A DNA stretch of 64,000 bases from Gilliamella sp. wkB308 (GTDB lineage: Bacteria; Pseudomonadota; Gammaproteobacteria; Enterobacterales; Orbaceae): positions 124,001 through 188,000 of the forward strand of contig NZ_LZGN01000022.1 in assembly GCF_001690185.1 (NCBI RefSeq), read 5' to 3'. Shown here piece by piece: positions 31,566 to 40,630 of this stretch (within the stretch, counting starts at the first letter, position 1; each line of letters opens with the position of its first letter). A model generated the notes under the pieces. That model was not told the origin of the DNA. It ran no database searches and saw nothing but the letters and a program-made list of their open reading frames with translations. The translations under genes were made by a program, and so were the position numbers.

Positions 31566-31811
31566 TTAGCCTCCAAAATTTAGATTGATTTTGATCTTGC
31601 TTTCCGATGCCGCTACAGCCGAAATCTCAAACATATTGATCAGGGTGCGGGTGCGGCTCGATTTTTCTGATACCGGTTTTTTTTTGGTTGGGATAAGCCC
31701 CTTTTTGATGTGCGTTTTGACCGTTTCGACCGGTAGCCCCGTTAATTCGGAGTATCGATCGACGGTGACAAACGGCGCTGTATTTAAATTGATTGAAATT
31801 GCGTTTTGCAT
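31566..31811 (-). CDS. cox: Cox-like excisionase/regulator
   Basis: An 81-aa protein (HP1 Cox is 79 aa). VDRYSELTGLPVETVKTHIKKGLIPTKK is a winged-helix/MerR-like helix-turn-helix typical of excisionases, with a basic wing (SEKSSRTRT) and a C-terminal strand. It is the first gene of the leftward early operon and faces the repressor, as in P2 and HP1. It would repress the lysogenic promoter and direct excision with the integrase. Confidence 0.82.
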   Translation of the reverse strand: MQNAISINLNTAPFVTVDRYSELTGLPVETVKTHIKKGLIPTKKKPVSEKSSRTRTLINMFEISAVAASESKIKINLNFGG

Positions 31812-31946
31812 AGTGCATTATGTCCTCTTTGGAATTATTGACCTTTATTGACGGTTAAAGTCCATCCGTTATGTTATGTTTTATAGATTATCATCACGTA
31901 TTGTTAAGTGTCAATAACAATATGTTATTATTTTTGAGGTGATTAA
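31812..31946. promoter_or_regulatory. Immunity switch: divergent early/repressor promoters and operators
   Basis: Leftward: a perfect TTGACA on the minus strand (31912-31907) with GATAAT 16 bp on drives cox. Rightward: TTGTTA (31901-31906) and TTATTA 18 bp on drive the repressor. A perfect inverted repeat AATAACA-ATA-TGTTATT (31913-31929) overlaps both, a likely repressor operator. GTCAATAA occurs three times (31910 on plus; about 31846 and 31835 on minus); the minus copies resemble the reported HP1 Cox box GGTMAWWWWA. Confidence 0.65.
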
Positions 31947-32312
31947 ATGGAATATGATTTAAATATTCGAAATGTTATAGAAAGAATAATGATTGCTTAT
32001 GATGTGAGAACAATTAAAGATGCTGCCGATTTAATGAAAGTTTCTGCCAGCGTTATAGGAAATAGAATACACAGGGAATCTTTCCCTCACGATCTTGTTT
32101 TGACATGTATTCTAGACACCGGAGTTAATCCTATATGGCTTTGTACTGGCAATGGAAATCCTGGGATAAATAGGGGAACAGAAGAAAGGGGAGCAATCGA
32201 GGTTTCGACCGAGGCATTAGAGAAACTGGAGCGAATTGCAGCACTAAAAAATAGTGGCGCTATTACTGATGACGAATATCAGTTATTAAAGAGTAGTATT
32301 TTTAAGAACTAA
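31947..32312 (+). CDS. CI-type repressor with SHOCT tail
   Basis: A 121-aa protein. Residues 1-75 are the phage-CI helix-turn-helix domain seen in 186/P2-like repressors (IKDAADLMKVSASVIGNRIHRESFPHDLVLTCILD then TGVNPIWLCTGNG). Instead of an S24 peptidase domain the C-terminus is a SHOCT-like module (LEKLERIAALKNSGAITDDEY). It cannot be cleaved like LexA or lambda CI, so induction needs another route. The following gene also ends in SHOCT, which suggests the two proteins interact. It faces cox across the immunity switch. Confidence 0.8.
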   Translation: MEYDLNIRNVIERIMIAYDVRTIKDAADLMKVSASVIGNRIHRESFPHDLVLTCILDTGVNPIWLCTGNGNPGINRGTEERGAIEVSTEALEKLERIAALKNSGAITDDEYQLLKSSIFKN

Positions 32313-32342
32313 ATAATGAAAGAAATTAAAGGAGCAGTAGAA

Positions 32343-32903
32343 ATGATTGATTATAAAACAGCAACAAAGGCTGAATTACTAGCCGAATTTGAACGATTAA
32401 AAAAACTTTCTAATGATGACGGTTTTTTTACAAAAAAAGAATTTTTGCACTTTCCGCAAATCGCAATGCCCGGCGAAGCGCCAATCGCTGTTTCATCGGG
32501 AAAAATGGACGGTAAAACATGGTTAATTATTTTAACCAATCATAGGGTAATATTTTTAGATAAAGGAATTTTTTTTGGATTAAAACAAGTTGCGTTAGAT
32601 TTAAGTCATATCTCATCAGTTGGTGGGGAAACCAAATTTCTATCAGGTGAAATTACAATCGCCGCCGACGGACACACTTACACAGTCGAAAATGTTTCAA
32701 AAAAAGGCGTGGTACCATTTACCAACATGGTTAAGCAAGCAATAGAAGAACTAAAACAAAGTAAAGAGCAAAGCACAAACACCCAACAAAATGCCGCTAG
32801 TAATGACCCATTTGAGCAATTAGAACGCCTAGCATCATTAAAAGAAAAGGGCATTATCACAGAAGAAGAATTCCAAGCGCAAAAGGCTAAAATTCTGGGA
32901 TGA
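32343..32903 (+). CDS. PH-domain plus SHOCT protein
   Basis: 186 aa from ATG 32343, chosen for its GGAG 8 nt upstream (an earlier ATG is at 32316). Residues ~40-140 resemble the bacterial PH-like (YokE/bPH) fold: GEAPIAVSSGKMDGKTWLII then LTNHRVIFLDKG and ISSVGG. The last ~35 residues are SHOCT (EQLERLASLKEKGIITEEEF), near-identical in pattern to the tail of the repressor before it. It lies between repressor and integrase with a 4-bp overlap to the latter, so it is expressed in the lysogen. It may modulate the repressor or be a lysogenic-conversion gene; both are inference. Confidence 0.7.
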   Translation: MIDYKTATKAELLAEFERLKKLSNDDGFFTKKEFLHFPQIAMPGEAPIAVSSGKMDGKTWLIILTNHRVIFLDKGIFFGLKQVALDLSHISSVGGETKFLSGEITIAADGHTYTVENVSKKGVVPFTNMVKQAIEELKQSKEQSTNTQQNAASNDPFEQLERLASLKEKGIITEEEFQAQKAKILG

Positions 32904-33907
32904 GTGTACGTAAAAAATCCGGCGGCAAGTGGCTGTTTGAAAAATATTTAGACGGTGGGCGCAGAATCCGTAAAACATTCGGCACGAAAGGCGAAGCGCT
33001 AGCATATGAAAATTATATTGATGAACAAGCAGCGACTAAGCCGTGGATAGCTGAAAAACAAGATCGCCGGCGTATGTCTGATTTGGTTAATACTTGGTAC
33101 CAGTCCCACGGGCAGACACTAAAAGACGGCGAGCGAGTAAAGAAGATACTTGAGTTTATTTGCCGGTCAACTAATGATCCTTTAGTCAATGATTTCACTA
33201 CTAGAACATTTACAGATTACCGCAAAAAGCGCATGAACGGCGAAATTTATCGAACTGATTCAGTTAAAACAATATCGTTAAGAACACTTAATCTTGAGTT
33301 GGTTTATTTGCGCGCCATGTTTAACGAACTGGCACGCCTTGGCGAATGGAATCAACCCAACCCGATCGGCAATATCAAACAATTTAAAACCGATGAATCA
33401 GAAATGGCGTTCTTATCTAATGAACAAATAAAATTATTATTAGATGAATGTGCAAGTAGCAACGTTGCTAATTTGCTATTAATGGTCAAAATTGGGCTGT
33501 CAACAGGGGCGCGCTGGTCTGAAATAGCCAATTTAAAGTTAACACAAATACAACCTTATAAAATCACCTACACAAAAACAAAAGGGCGTCGCAATCGTAC
33601 GGTACCAATTACGAAAAAACTATATAACCAAATTCCCAAACGAAATAATAAGATTTTTAGCGGAACACATGAAAAAGCTTTTAAAAGAGCAATTGAACGG
33701 GCGGGGATCGAATTACCTGAGGGGCAATTAACCCACGTACTGCGTCATACCTTTGCCAGCCATTTTATGATGAACGGCGGTAATATTTTAGTATTACAAA
33801 AAATACTGGGACATACTGACATTAAAACAACAATGCGTTATGCTCATTTTGCGCCAGATCATCTTGAGGAAGCAACCTCACTAAATCCATTATCAAACAT
33901 AAAATAA
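32900..33907 (+). CDS. int: Tyrosine integrase (HP1 type)
   Basis: 335 aa (HP1 Int is 337). An N-terminal arm-binding domain (MSVRKKSGGKWLFEKYLDGG) is followed by a core-binding helical region and a catalytic domain with Arg205 (STGARWSE), His279-x-x-Arg282 (THVLRHTF), His305 (LGHTD) and nucleophile Tyr314 (MRYAHF). Numbering is one off the HP1 catalytic set. It recombines attP with the tRNA-Leu site and ends 114 bp from attR. Confidence 0.93.
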   Translation: MSVRKKSGGKWLFEKYLDGGRRIRKTFGTKGEALAYENYIDEQAATKPWIAEKQDRRRMSDLVNTWYQSHGQTLKDGERVKKILEFICRSTNDPLVNDFTTRTFTDYRKKRMNGEIYRTDSVKTISLRTLNLELVYLRAMFNELARLGEWNQPNPIGNIKQFKTDESEMAFLSNEQIKLLLDECASSNVANLLLMVKIGLSTGARWSEIANLKLTQIQPYKITYTKTKGRRNRTVPITKKLYNQIPKRNNKIFSGTHEKAFKRAIERAGIELPEGQLTHVLRHTFASHFMMNGGNILVLQKILGHTDIKTTMRYAHFAPDHLEEATSLNPLSNIK

Positions 33908-33908
33908 A

Positions 33909-33926
33909 TGGCGGTAAATTGGCGGT
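33909..33926 (+). repeat. Right copy of tandem GGCGGT motif (possible integrase arm site)
   Basis: TGGCGGTAAATTGGCGGT, one base different from the copy at 1439-1456, directly after the integrase stop. Between it and attR are also two TTATTGAC copies (33938-33945, 33959-33966), like those in the immunity switch. Confidence 0.5.
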
Positions 33927-34021
33927 AGAGTTGCCCATTATTGACTAATATCGCCTTTTATTGACATTGTAAATTATTGATTTATTTTTAAGTTATTGTT
34001 TTTTAATGGTTGGTTTTAGTT

Positions 34022-34078
34022 TTCAAAATCCGCCGCCCTTAAAAGCGTGTCGGTTCGAGTCCGACCACTGGCACCAAT
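34022..34078 (+). repeat. attR, 57-bp copy of the tRNA-Leu 3' part
   Basis: Identical to 1325-1381 over 57 bp. It lacks the tRNA 5' half, so it is not a functional tRNA gene; it marks the right end of the prophage and the original bacterial sequence. Confidence 0.95.
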
Positions 34079-34491
34079 TCAATCCATAAACTCGTTCTTG
34101 CTATAACAGTTTTGACAATAAGAGTTCCTGCGATAAATATTTGTAGCTGACTTTGACAGCGCTTTAAAAAATAAGCAAATATTACAAAAATAATTCATTT
34201 CATTTGAAAGCAATACGTTCCTAAAAAGTTAATCATACTTTTTAAATACCGTCGACTTTTCCTTATATTCTCTTTTTATATTTTTATTCGCTCGCATAAT
34301 AAGGAATATCTAGGTGATTTAAATTTTATTTTATCATGCCGATATATCGCTAAACCCACAATGTCAGCTTATATGCGTTTATTAAACGCTGTTATCTGAT
34401 AACATCGCTTAGATTAAGTCACTAGGCTCTCGTTTTATTTCACTGTGAATAAAATAATGTTGATGTGTTAAAGAATAATAAGCATGCGTTT
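34079..34491. other. Intergenic region right of attR
   Basis: A+T-rich host DNA with no supported gene. Only small hairpins are visible (GCGTTTATTAAACGC at about 34375, GTTATCTGATAAC at about 34391). Confidence 0.5.
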
Positions 34492-34532
34492 CATGACAGA
34501 TAAATATCATTATTGGATATTTATCTGTCATG
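34492..34532 (-). terminator. Perfect 17-bp hairpin after dsdA
   Basis: CATGACAGATAAATATC (34492-34508) and its exact reverse complement (34516-34532) with a 7-nt loop, starting 6 bp past the dsdA stop. No clear U-run, but the stem strength and place make it the likely end of the dsdXA transcript. Confidence 0.6.
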
Positions 34533-34537
34533 GATAG

Positions 34538-35869
34538 TTAGTTGGTGCCGGCATTAAGATATTTTTGCATCTCCTCTGCTGGTACCATTCCGCCACCTGT
34601 TGCCCAAACCAAATGAGTAGCATTTTCTAGTTGTTGCGGTGTTAATTGTAGACGTTGCTGATACTGTAAATCGTGATTGACTATGATAGCGCCTTTCATA
34701 CCAGCAAGTGCCGAGGGTTCTAATTGAATATTTTCGGTTTGATTGAGTAAAGATAATAAATCATACATTTCTTGATCTGACAACGTATAATAACCGTCCA
34801 ACAAACGTTCCATTGCACGACCGACAAAGCCTGATGCGCGTCCTACCGCCAGACCATCTGCCGCGGTTAGATTATCAATGCCGATATCTTGCACTGAAAT
34901 CTTATCGTGTAAGCCTGTATAAACACCTAAAAACATACAAGGTGAGTGGGTAGGTTCAGCAAAGATACAATGGACATGATCACCAAACGCCATTTTTAAA
35001 CCAAAAGCTACACCGCCAGGTCCACCGCCCACACCACAAGGTAAGTAAACAAATAAAGGATTGTCACGATTAATGACAATGCCCTTTTGGTCAAATTGTT
35101 GTTTTAGACGCTCACCAGCAACGGAATAACCCAAAAAAAGGGTTTTGGAATTTTCATCATCGATAAAAAAACAGCTAGGATCCGACTCTGCGGCTTTACG
35201 ACCTTGCTCGACCGCTACGCCATAATCTTGCTGATACTCAATAACATTCACCCCATGAGAACGTAACTTCTGTTTTTTCCATTCTCTTGCATCTGCTGAC
35301 ATATGAACACTAACATTAAACCCCAATTTGGCGCTCATAATACCAATCGATAAGCCAAGATTACCCGTTGATCCTACCGCAATACTATATTGGCTGAAAA
35401 ACTGTTTAAATTTATCAGAAAACAGTTTGCTATAGTTGTCTTGATAAGATAATAAACCTTGCTCGATGGCTAACTTTTCTGCATGCGTTAAAACCTCGTA
35501 AATACCTCCGCGTGCTTTTATTGAGCCGGAAATAGGTAAGTGGCTATCTTTTTTCAACAGTAACTTACCAGCAATATTTTGATTATAACGTGTTTCTAAG
35601 GCTGTTTTCATATGATCTATCTCAACTACATCAGATTCAATAATGCCTTTTGTTGCTGAAGTTTCTGGAAAAGCAGCGGCTAAATAAGGGGCAAATCGTT
35701 TTAAGCGATTGCTTGCCTCGGCAATATCTTGTTGATCAAGTCCCACATAATTTAATCCTATTTCTAATGTTGTAATATTTGGATTAAACCAGTAACAGGG
35801 TTCAAGTTTAATCAGCTTTTCAACTAAAGGATTATCTTTAATAAGTCGTTCAATTTCGATTTGATTCAT
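34538..35869 (-). CDS. dsdA: D-serine ammonia-lyase
   Basis: 443 aa from ATG 35869 (GGGAG before it); E. coli DsdA is 442 aa. The PLP lysine is Lys118 in GSIKARGG, the same number as in E. coli; further motifs are [12 protein letters not shown] (PLP phosphate-binding), [16 protein letters not shown] and [11 protein letters not shown]. It converts D-serine to pyruvate and ammonia. It lies 23 bp after the permease gene, so the two form an operon. No dsdC-type regulator gene is next to it, unlike E. coli. Confidence 0.95.
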   Translation of the reverse strand: MNQIEIERLIKDNPLVEKLIKLEPCYWFNPNITTLEIGLNYVGLDQQDIAEASNRLKRFAPYLAAAFPETSATKGIIESDVVEIDHMKTALETRYNQNIAGKLLLKKDSHLPISGSIKARGGIYEVLTHAEKLAIEQGLLSYQDNYSKLFSDKFKQFFSQYSIAVGSTGNLGLSIGIMSAKLGFNVSVHMSADAREWKKQKLRSHGVNVIEYQQDYGVAVEQGRKAAESDPSCFFIDDENSKTLFLGYSVAGERLKQQFDQKGIVINRDNPLFVYLPCGVGGGPGGVAFGLKMAFGDHVHCIFAEPTHSPCMFLGVYTGLHDKISVQDIGIDNLTAADGLAVGRASGFVGRAMERLLDGYYTLSDQEMYDLLSLLNQTENIQLEPSALAGMKGAIIVNHDLQYQQRLQLTPQQLENATHLVWATGGGMVPAEEMQKYLNAGTN

Positions 35870-35892
35870 TTTGGCTCCCTTATGTTGAATGA

Positions 35893-37230
35893 TTAAATAA
35901 TACTTGATAATAAAAATGTGCAAATTAACGCAACCACAGAAGCGATAAAAGTAGCACTGGTATAATATTTAAAGATTTCGGTCATTGTTGCGCCACAATA
36001 TTGTTTAACCAGCCAAAATAATGAATCGGTCACAATTGTACAACCAATTGCACCTGAGCCAATTGCTAATGTAATAATTTCGGGACTGACATTAGGATAC
36101 ATGCTAAGCATAGGTGACACGATCGCTGTGGCTCCCATCATAGCAACCGTTGCTGATCCGACCGCAGCATGCAAAATAATGGCGACAAGCCAAGCTAATA
36201 AGATCGGATGCATATCTAATTGCGATAATATATTGGCTAAACTATCACTTAATCCACTGGTTTTTAGAATACTGTTAAATGCGCCTCCAGCTCCGATAAT
36301 TAGTAGAATATTAGCAATAGATGAAAAGCAGTTTTCGGTATGAATTAATAATTTATTCATCCCTATATCGCGTCTAAGACCTAAGACATAATAAGCAACA
36401 AATGCACCAATAAACATTGCAGTAATAGGGTTTCCAATAAATTCCAGCGTTGCATACAAGGACGTAGTCTTATCAATATTTAACTCTGCTGTGGTTTTGA
36501 TCAGCATTAATATTATGGGTAATAATACCGTAAATAAAGTGGCTGCTAAGGAAGGTAATTCGTCTTCAGTACGCACTTTTAAATCAGAAAACTCTTCAGG
36601 GACTTTTTTAAATGGCATCTTATTTTTAATGATTCGTAAAAAAATAGGTCCCCCCACTAATGAGGCAATAAGTCCAATTAATAAGCCATATAAAATCACA
36701 CTACCAATATCTGCCCCTAAAGCATTGGTCACATATAATGCGGCGGGATGAGGCGGAACAATACAATGTACGGCCATTAAAGCGGTACATAATGGAATAG
36801 CTAACATTAATAGCGAAGTTTGTGTTTTTTTGGCTATCGAAAATGCTAAAGGTATAAGAAGAACTACACCTACTTCAACAAATAGGGTGATACCACAAAT
36901 TAAACCAACTAACACCATGATGACTTCGGGAGATAACCATCGACTTTTTTGCAACGTTATCCCAATACGTTCTGCTGCACCGGATACTTCCATCATTTTG
37001 CCTAGAATAGTACCTAAACCAATTACGGCAGCCAAAAAGCCAAGTGTTCCACCGATACCATCTTCAATTGCACTTATCATTGCTAATGGTTTCATGCCCA
37101 TTAATATGGCCACATAAAAACTCGATAATAGCAGGGCTAAAAAAGGATGAAGCTTCAATTTTACAATACTGATAACTATTAACAATATACTACTAATCAA
37201 CACACCTAAAACCCATATTTGTGAATCCAT
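35893..37230 (-). CDS. dsdX: D-serine permease, GntP family
   Basis: 445 aa from ATG 37230 (AGGAG before it), the same length as E. coli DsdX. Twelve or so hydrophobic segments start at [20 protein letters not shown]. GntP-family features include [26 protein letters not shown] and [17 protein letters not shown]. It is a proton-coupled D-serine importer in the inner membrane, and the adjacent dsdA supports that substrate among the gluconate-permease family. Confidence 0.9.
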   Translation of the reverse strand: MDSQIWVLGVLISSILLIVISIVKLKLHPFLALLLSSFYVAILMGMKPLAMISAIEDGIGGTLGFLAAVIGLGTILGKMMEVSGAAERIGITLQKSRWLSPEVIMVLVGLICGITLFVEVGVVLLIPLAFSIAKKTQTSLLMLAIPLCTALMAVHCIVPPHPAALYVTNALGADIGSVILYGLLIGLIASLVGGPIFLRIIKNKMPFKKVPEEFSDLKVRTEDELPSLAATLFTVLLPIILMLIKTTAELNIDKTTSLYATLEFIGNPITAMFIGAFVAYYVLGLRRDIGMNKLLIHTENCFSSIANILLIIGAGGAFNSILKTSGLSDSLANILSQLDMHPILLAWLVAIILHAAVGSATVAMMGATAIVSPMLSMYPNVSPEIITLAIGSGAIGCTIVTDSLFWLVKQYCGATMTEIFKYYTSATFIASVVALICTFLLSSII

Positions 37231-37832
37231 CAAGAGCTCCTGTTCAATTAAAAAGTAGGGGGATATTAGATTTTATGCACTCTCGACTGACAAATGATAA
37301 ATAATCATGTTTGCATGAGTTGAATTCAGTTGAAAAAGTAGTTTGTATGATGAAATTAATGATTAAATAATTAAATTTAATTGATTAAATTTAATTAAGC
37401 AAATAGCATAATTAAGTAAAGAAAGTGTATAAAATGTGCAATAATGACCATTACATTACTAAAAAATGTGTTGTTTTTGGTTATATATTAATCATATTAA
37501 TGGTGTTGAGCACTTTTTAACTCACGATTACTTTATCATTAATTTTATTAATTATATGTTTATAACTTAAATAAGGCATCAGATTGGTACAAGCTGAATT
37601 ATGGGAATGAATGCCATAACGTATTAAATCATTCGTATTTTAACGCTATTAAAACTAATTTAAATACAGTTAAATGTTCTTAAAGTTGTGCATGTTGACA
37701 GTATTGGTGAATTTAATTCATGATACTCTAAAAGAATCGCTGAGTTAACTCATTGACATTCCGTTTTAGAATAGATTCAACAATGTTCAATGCTGACTAT
37801 TACAATTAGGTTGGGAAAAAGAGGGGGATATC
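37231..37832. other. Intergenic region between dsdX and aldo/keto reductase
   Basis: About 600 bp, strongly A+T-rich, containing the divergent promoters of dsdX and the 37833 gene. No open frame with a credible start, no LysR-type regulator and no clear CRP site were found. Confidence 0.5.
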
Positions 37833-38795
37833 ATGGATTATGTAAAACTAGGCAATACCGATATTAAAGTGTCACGATTTTGTTTGGGCTGCATGAGTTT
37901 TGGCGATCCAGCCAGTAAAATGCATGCATGGACACTCAATCCAAGTGAGAGTGAAGCTATTATTCAGCATGCTTTAAATTTGGGTATCAATTTTATTGAT
38001 ACTGCCAATATTTATTCAGCAGGAACCAGTGAAACGTATCTAGGTCAAGCAATCAAAAAAAATATTGCTCGTGATAAAGTTGTTTTGGCCACCAAAGTCT
38101 ATTTTAATGAAGGTCACTTATCAAAAGGGGCAATTGAAAAAGAGATAGACGGATCACTTAAACGATTAGGTACGGATTACATCGATTTATATATTATACA
38201 TCGTTTTGACTATACCACACCAATTGCAGAAACGATGGAAGCATTACATAAATTGGTTCAAGTTGGAAAAGTGCGAGCACTAGGTGCTTCTGCTATGTAT
38301 GGCTACCAATTTTATAATATGCAACTTGCTGCTGAGCAAAACGGTTGGACGAAATTTGTCTCGATGCAAAATCACTATAATTTATTGTATCGTGAAGATG
38401 AAAGAGAATTAATTCCAATTTGTAAACAATTCAATGTTTCATTAACACCCTATAGTCCTTTAGCTGCTGGTCGTCTTGCTCGATTAGAATGGACGACCGA
38501 TACGCTACGTAGCAAAATGGATAAAACCGCTATCGAAAAATATGATAGTACCCAACAAACTGATACCAATATTGTAAAACGAGTACATGAACTTGCTGAA
38601 AAATATGGCGTAACAATGACCCAAATAGCATTAGCATGGCAGTTTGTGAAAGGCGTTACTTCACCAATTATTGGTGCGACAAAAACGAAGTATTTAGATG
38701 ATGCAGTTGGTTCGTTAAACGTCTCGTTAACCCCAGAGGATATCACATATCTTGAGGAATTATATATTCCACATCGAATTGTAGGCGCATTATAA
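37833..38795 (+). CDS. Aldo/keto reductase (YajO-like)
   Basis: A 320-aa TIM-barrel NADPH enzyme. Catalytic tetrad residues fit FIDTANIYS (Asp, Tyr), ATKVYF (Lys) and IIHRFD (His). MDYVKLGNTDIKVSRFCLGCMSFGDP and the end IVKRVHELAEKYGVTM with ALAWQFVKGVTSPIIGATK resemble E. coli YajO (324 aa), an AKR linked to 1-deoxyxylulose 5-phosphate. The substrate here is not certain. A single gene, with GGGGG before the ATG and a hairpin after it. Confidence 0.85.
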   Translation: MDYVKLGNTDIKVSRFCLGCMSFGDPASKMHAWTLNPSESEAIIQHALNLGINFIDTANIYSAGTSETYLGQAIKKNIARDKVVLATKVYFNEGHLSKGAIEKEIDGSLKRLGTDYIDLYIIHRFDYTTPIAETMEALHKLVQVGKVRALGASAMYGYQFYNMQLAAEQNGWTKFVSMQNHYNLLYREDERELIPICKQFNVSLTPYSPLAAGRLARLEWTTDTLRSKMDKTAIEKYDSTQQTDTNIVKRVHELAEKYGVTMTQIALAWQFVKGVTSPIIGATKTKYLDDAVGSLNVSLTPEDITYLEELYIPHRIVGAL

Positions 38796-38811
38796 GCCAT
38801 CAAGTATGTTA

Positions 38812-38848
38812 ATTCTCCTTAATATCGTTATTCAGTATTAGGGAGAAT
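38812..38848. terminator. Hairpin between convergent genes
   Basis: ATTCTCC...GGAGAAT with an inner TAATA/TATTA pairing, 17 bp past the reductase stop and 29 bp before the end of the convergent lipoprotein gene; probably bidirectional. Confidence 0.5.
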
Positions 38849-38876
38849 CATATTAAATTGGCTTATTTGCGCACTT

Positions 38877-39599
38877 TTAATAGTCAATTTTTCGTGAATT
38901 AAAATAAGTAAAATTCTCATTCATTTTTAAACAATATGACTTCGTCCAATCACCTTGTTCATTATATCCATAAAAGGAACATCTTTTTGTCTCAGTTGGT
39001 TTGGACTCTTTGTCATCAAAAAATTTAATGATAACTTTATCTAATTGATTTTTATCGTTATATAAAAATATCTTTTCTTCGCTTGACGTGTAAATATTGG
39101 CTAAATCCACTTTTAGGATATAAGTATTAACAATTCGAGAAATATTTCCATTTTCATACTGAATATCACTGATCGTCGATGGATTGGAAATACGTTCGAT
39201 TTTTATTATTCTATTTTGATCATCATAAGTTGAAGACCATTCGATCTTTTTGGCTAAATCCTCTAAATGCAAAAGATTCTGCTTATCATCGAGTTCCATA
39301 TTTAAATCTAAATCATATTGATTATCTATCGAAAAATAGCTTTTTTTCGTTGCATAGTCGTTTGTGATCTTCACATGATCAATATCAACTGAGATAATAA
39401 AACCTTTATCATCTGATACATATTGTTGGCGATCACTGCCAATAATCTTTTGTTGCTTAATCAGTTTTGAATACGGAATATTCTCAACACTACTAAACAA
39501 TAAATAGTTGTTAGTTAGCTCAACATTACTCAGTTTTTCATTTTTATTGCAACCAAATAGAATGATTGATAAACCACATACGAAAATGATCCTTTTCAT
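38877..39599 (-). CDS. Putative lipoprotein, paralog A
   Basis: A 240-aa protein with a lipoprotein signal (MKRIIFVCGLSIILFGC, Cys17). The rest is beta-rich with many D, N, Y and K. It shares with the next gene the blocks YSKLIKQQKI / HSKLIKKQRF, STYDDQNRIIKIE / STYDEQGRVVKLE and QGDWTKSYCLKMNE / YGDWTKLYCLNEQE, so the two are paralogs. The YDDQNRI-type elements recall RHS/YD-like short repeats. Likely membrane-anchored in the periplasm or on the surface; function unknown. Confidence 0.7.
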   Translation of the reverse strand: MKRIIFVCGLSIILFGCNKNEKLSNVELTNNYLLFSSVENIPYSKLIKQQKIIGSDRQQYVSDDKGFIISVDIDHVKITNDYATKKSYFSIDNQYDLDLNMELDDKQNLLHLEDLAKKIEWSSTYDDQNRIIKIERISNPSTISDIQYENGNISRIVNTYILKVDLANIYTSSEEKIFLYNDKNQLDKVIIKFFDDKESKPTETKRCSFYGYNEQGDWTKSYCLKMNENFTYFNSRKIDY

Positions 39600-39614
39600 T
39601 GCTGTATTCCTTCA

Positions 39615-40388
39615 TTAGTCATAGTATTCGAAAGAGCGTAAAATAAACCGCTTTGTTTCTTCTTGTTCGTTTAAACAATATAATTTTGTCCAATCACCGT
39701 ACTGATTAGGATCATCGTAAACGCAGTTTAATTGCTCTGTGGGGATTAATTGATTGTGTTCATTGCTTTCATATTGACCATTTTGAGCAATAAAAGCATG
39801 TTCGACGCTATTAACGAGCTGCTTTTCTGCATTATAAAAGTATTGCTTTTTATTGAGGTAAAGTGGAACGATATTTGCTTCATCAGTTTTATCAAAAATT
39901 TCGTAGTCTCTTTCAACAACTAATTCATTTTTATAAGTAATTTGATTAATAAATAAATAATTTGAACCCCCAATAATGCTGTTTTCAAGTTTCACAACTC
40001 GTCCTTGTTCGTCATAAGTTGAGCGGATAACTTCGTTGCCGGATGAGTCAGTTATCGAAATAATATTTTGTTTATCATCAAAATTAATTTTGTATTTTGA
40101 AAGCTCCTGATTTTTGATCATATATTGTGACTGCTGATAATCAAAATAGACTTTTTTATCATTCAAATTGTAAAAGGTGATCAAACCATCTGTGTTCGTT
40201 TCAATCGTACCAAAATAGCTTCCTTCAAACCGCTGCTTTTTAATCAGTTTTGAGTGAGGAGCAACATCATATTGACCATTATTAATATAATTATTGATGA
40301 TGAATTTAGAATCGATTTGCTTATTATCACATCCTAACAAGGTCAATAGTAAGCAATTATAGATGACGGGGATTAGATTTATTTTCAT
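39615..40388 (-). CDS. Putative lipoprotein, paralog B
   Basis: 257 aa from ATG 40388 (MKINLIPVIYNCLLLTLLGC, Cys20 in the lipobox); the open frame extends to 40445. Paralog of the 38877 gene 15 bp downstream, from which it differs mainly in the N-terminal third. It has the same YDEQGR and GDWTKLYC blocks. A tandem duplication of a surface or periplasmic lipoprotein; no enzyme motif is seen. Confidence 0.7.
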   Translation of the reverse strand: MKINLIPVIYNCLLLTLLGCDNKQIDSKFIINNYINNGQYDVAPHSKLIKKQRFEGSYFGTIETNTDGLITFYNLNDKKVYFDYQQSQYMIKNQELSKYKINFDDKQNIISITDSSGNEVIRSTYDEQGRVVKLENSIIGGSNYLFINQITYKNELVVERDYEIFDKTDEANIVPLYLNKKQYFYNAEKQLVNSVEHAFIAQNGQYESNEHNQLIPTEQLNCVYDDPNQYGDWTKLYCLNEQEETKRFILRSFEYYD

Positions 40389-40630
40389 GCTTTTTAATCC
40401 TTTATATTTATTTGAACGTCCTGAATGACAAATATATTTAACCACAAATAGATCAGCGATTAAACAGAAAATTTATATATCTTAATCGAATAATGATATA
40501 AACTTTAAGTATTATCAAAATGAAAGCTTGATAATTATAATTCTAAATACCCTATCGTTATAAAAATAGCACACATTAACAAAGAGTTATATTTTGTAAA
40601 TATTGCAAACACAATCCAGAAGGAATGATA

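Larger units (their letters stand above)
1325..34078. mobile_element. HP1/P2-like prophage
   Basis: Bounded by the 57-bp att repeats, the element is about 32.7 kb (HP1 is about 32.4 kb). It carries a P2-order head module (Q/P divergent from O-N-M-L), a contractile-tail set with HP1-type DUF2586, DUF2597, DUF2590 and DUF2765 proteins, an HP1-type holin, an M15 endolysin and Rz/Rz1. It also has an Ogr-like activator, a gpA-like HUH endonuclease, Cox, a CI-type repressor and an HP1-type integrase. All essential modules are present without visible frameshifts, so it may be inducible. Accessory cargo includes three methyltransferases, a degenerate kinase, C4-like RNAs and an Ibs-like peptide. Confidence 0.95.

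Noticed and set aside
34022-34076. Apparent second tRNA-Leu
   Set aside because: Only the 3' part from the anticodon loop on is present; the acceptor 5' strand and D arm are missing. It is the attR duplicate.
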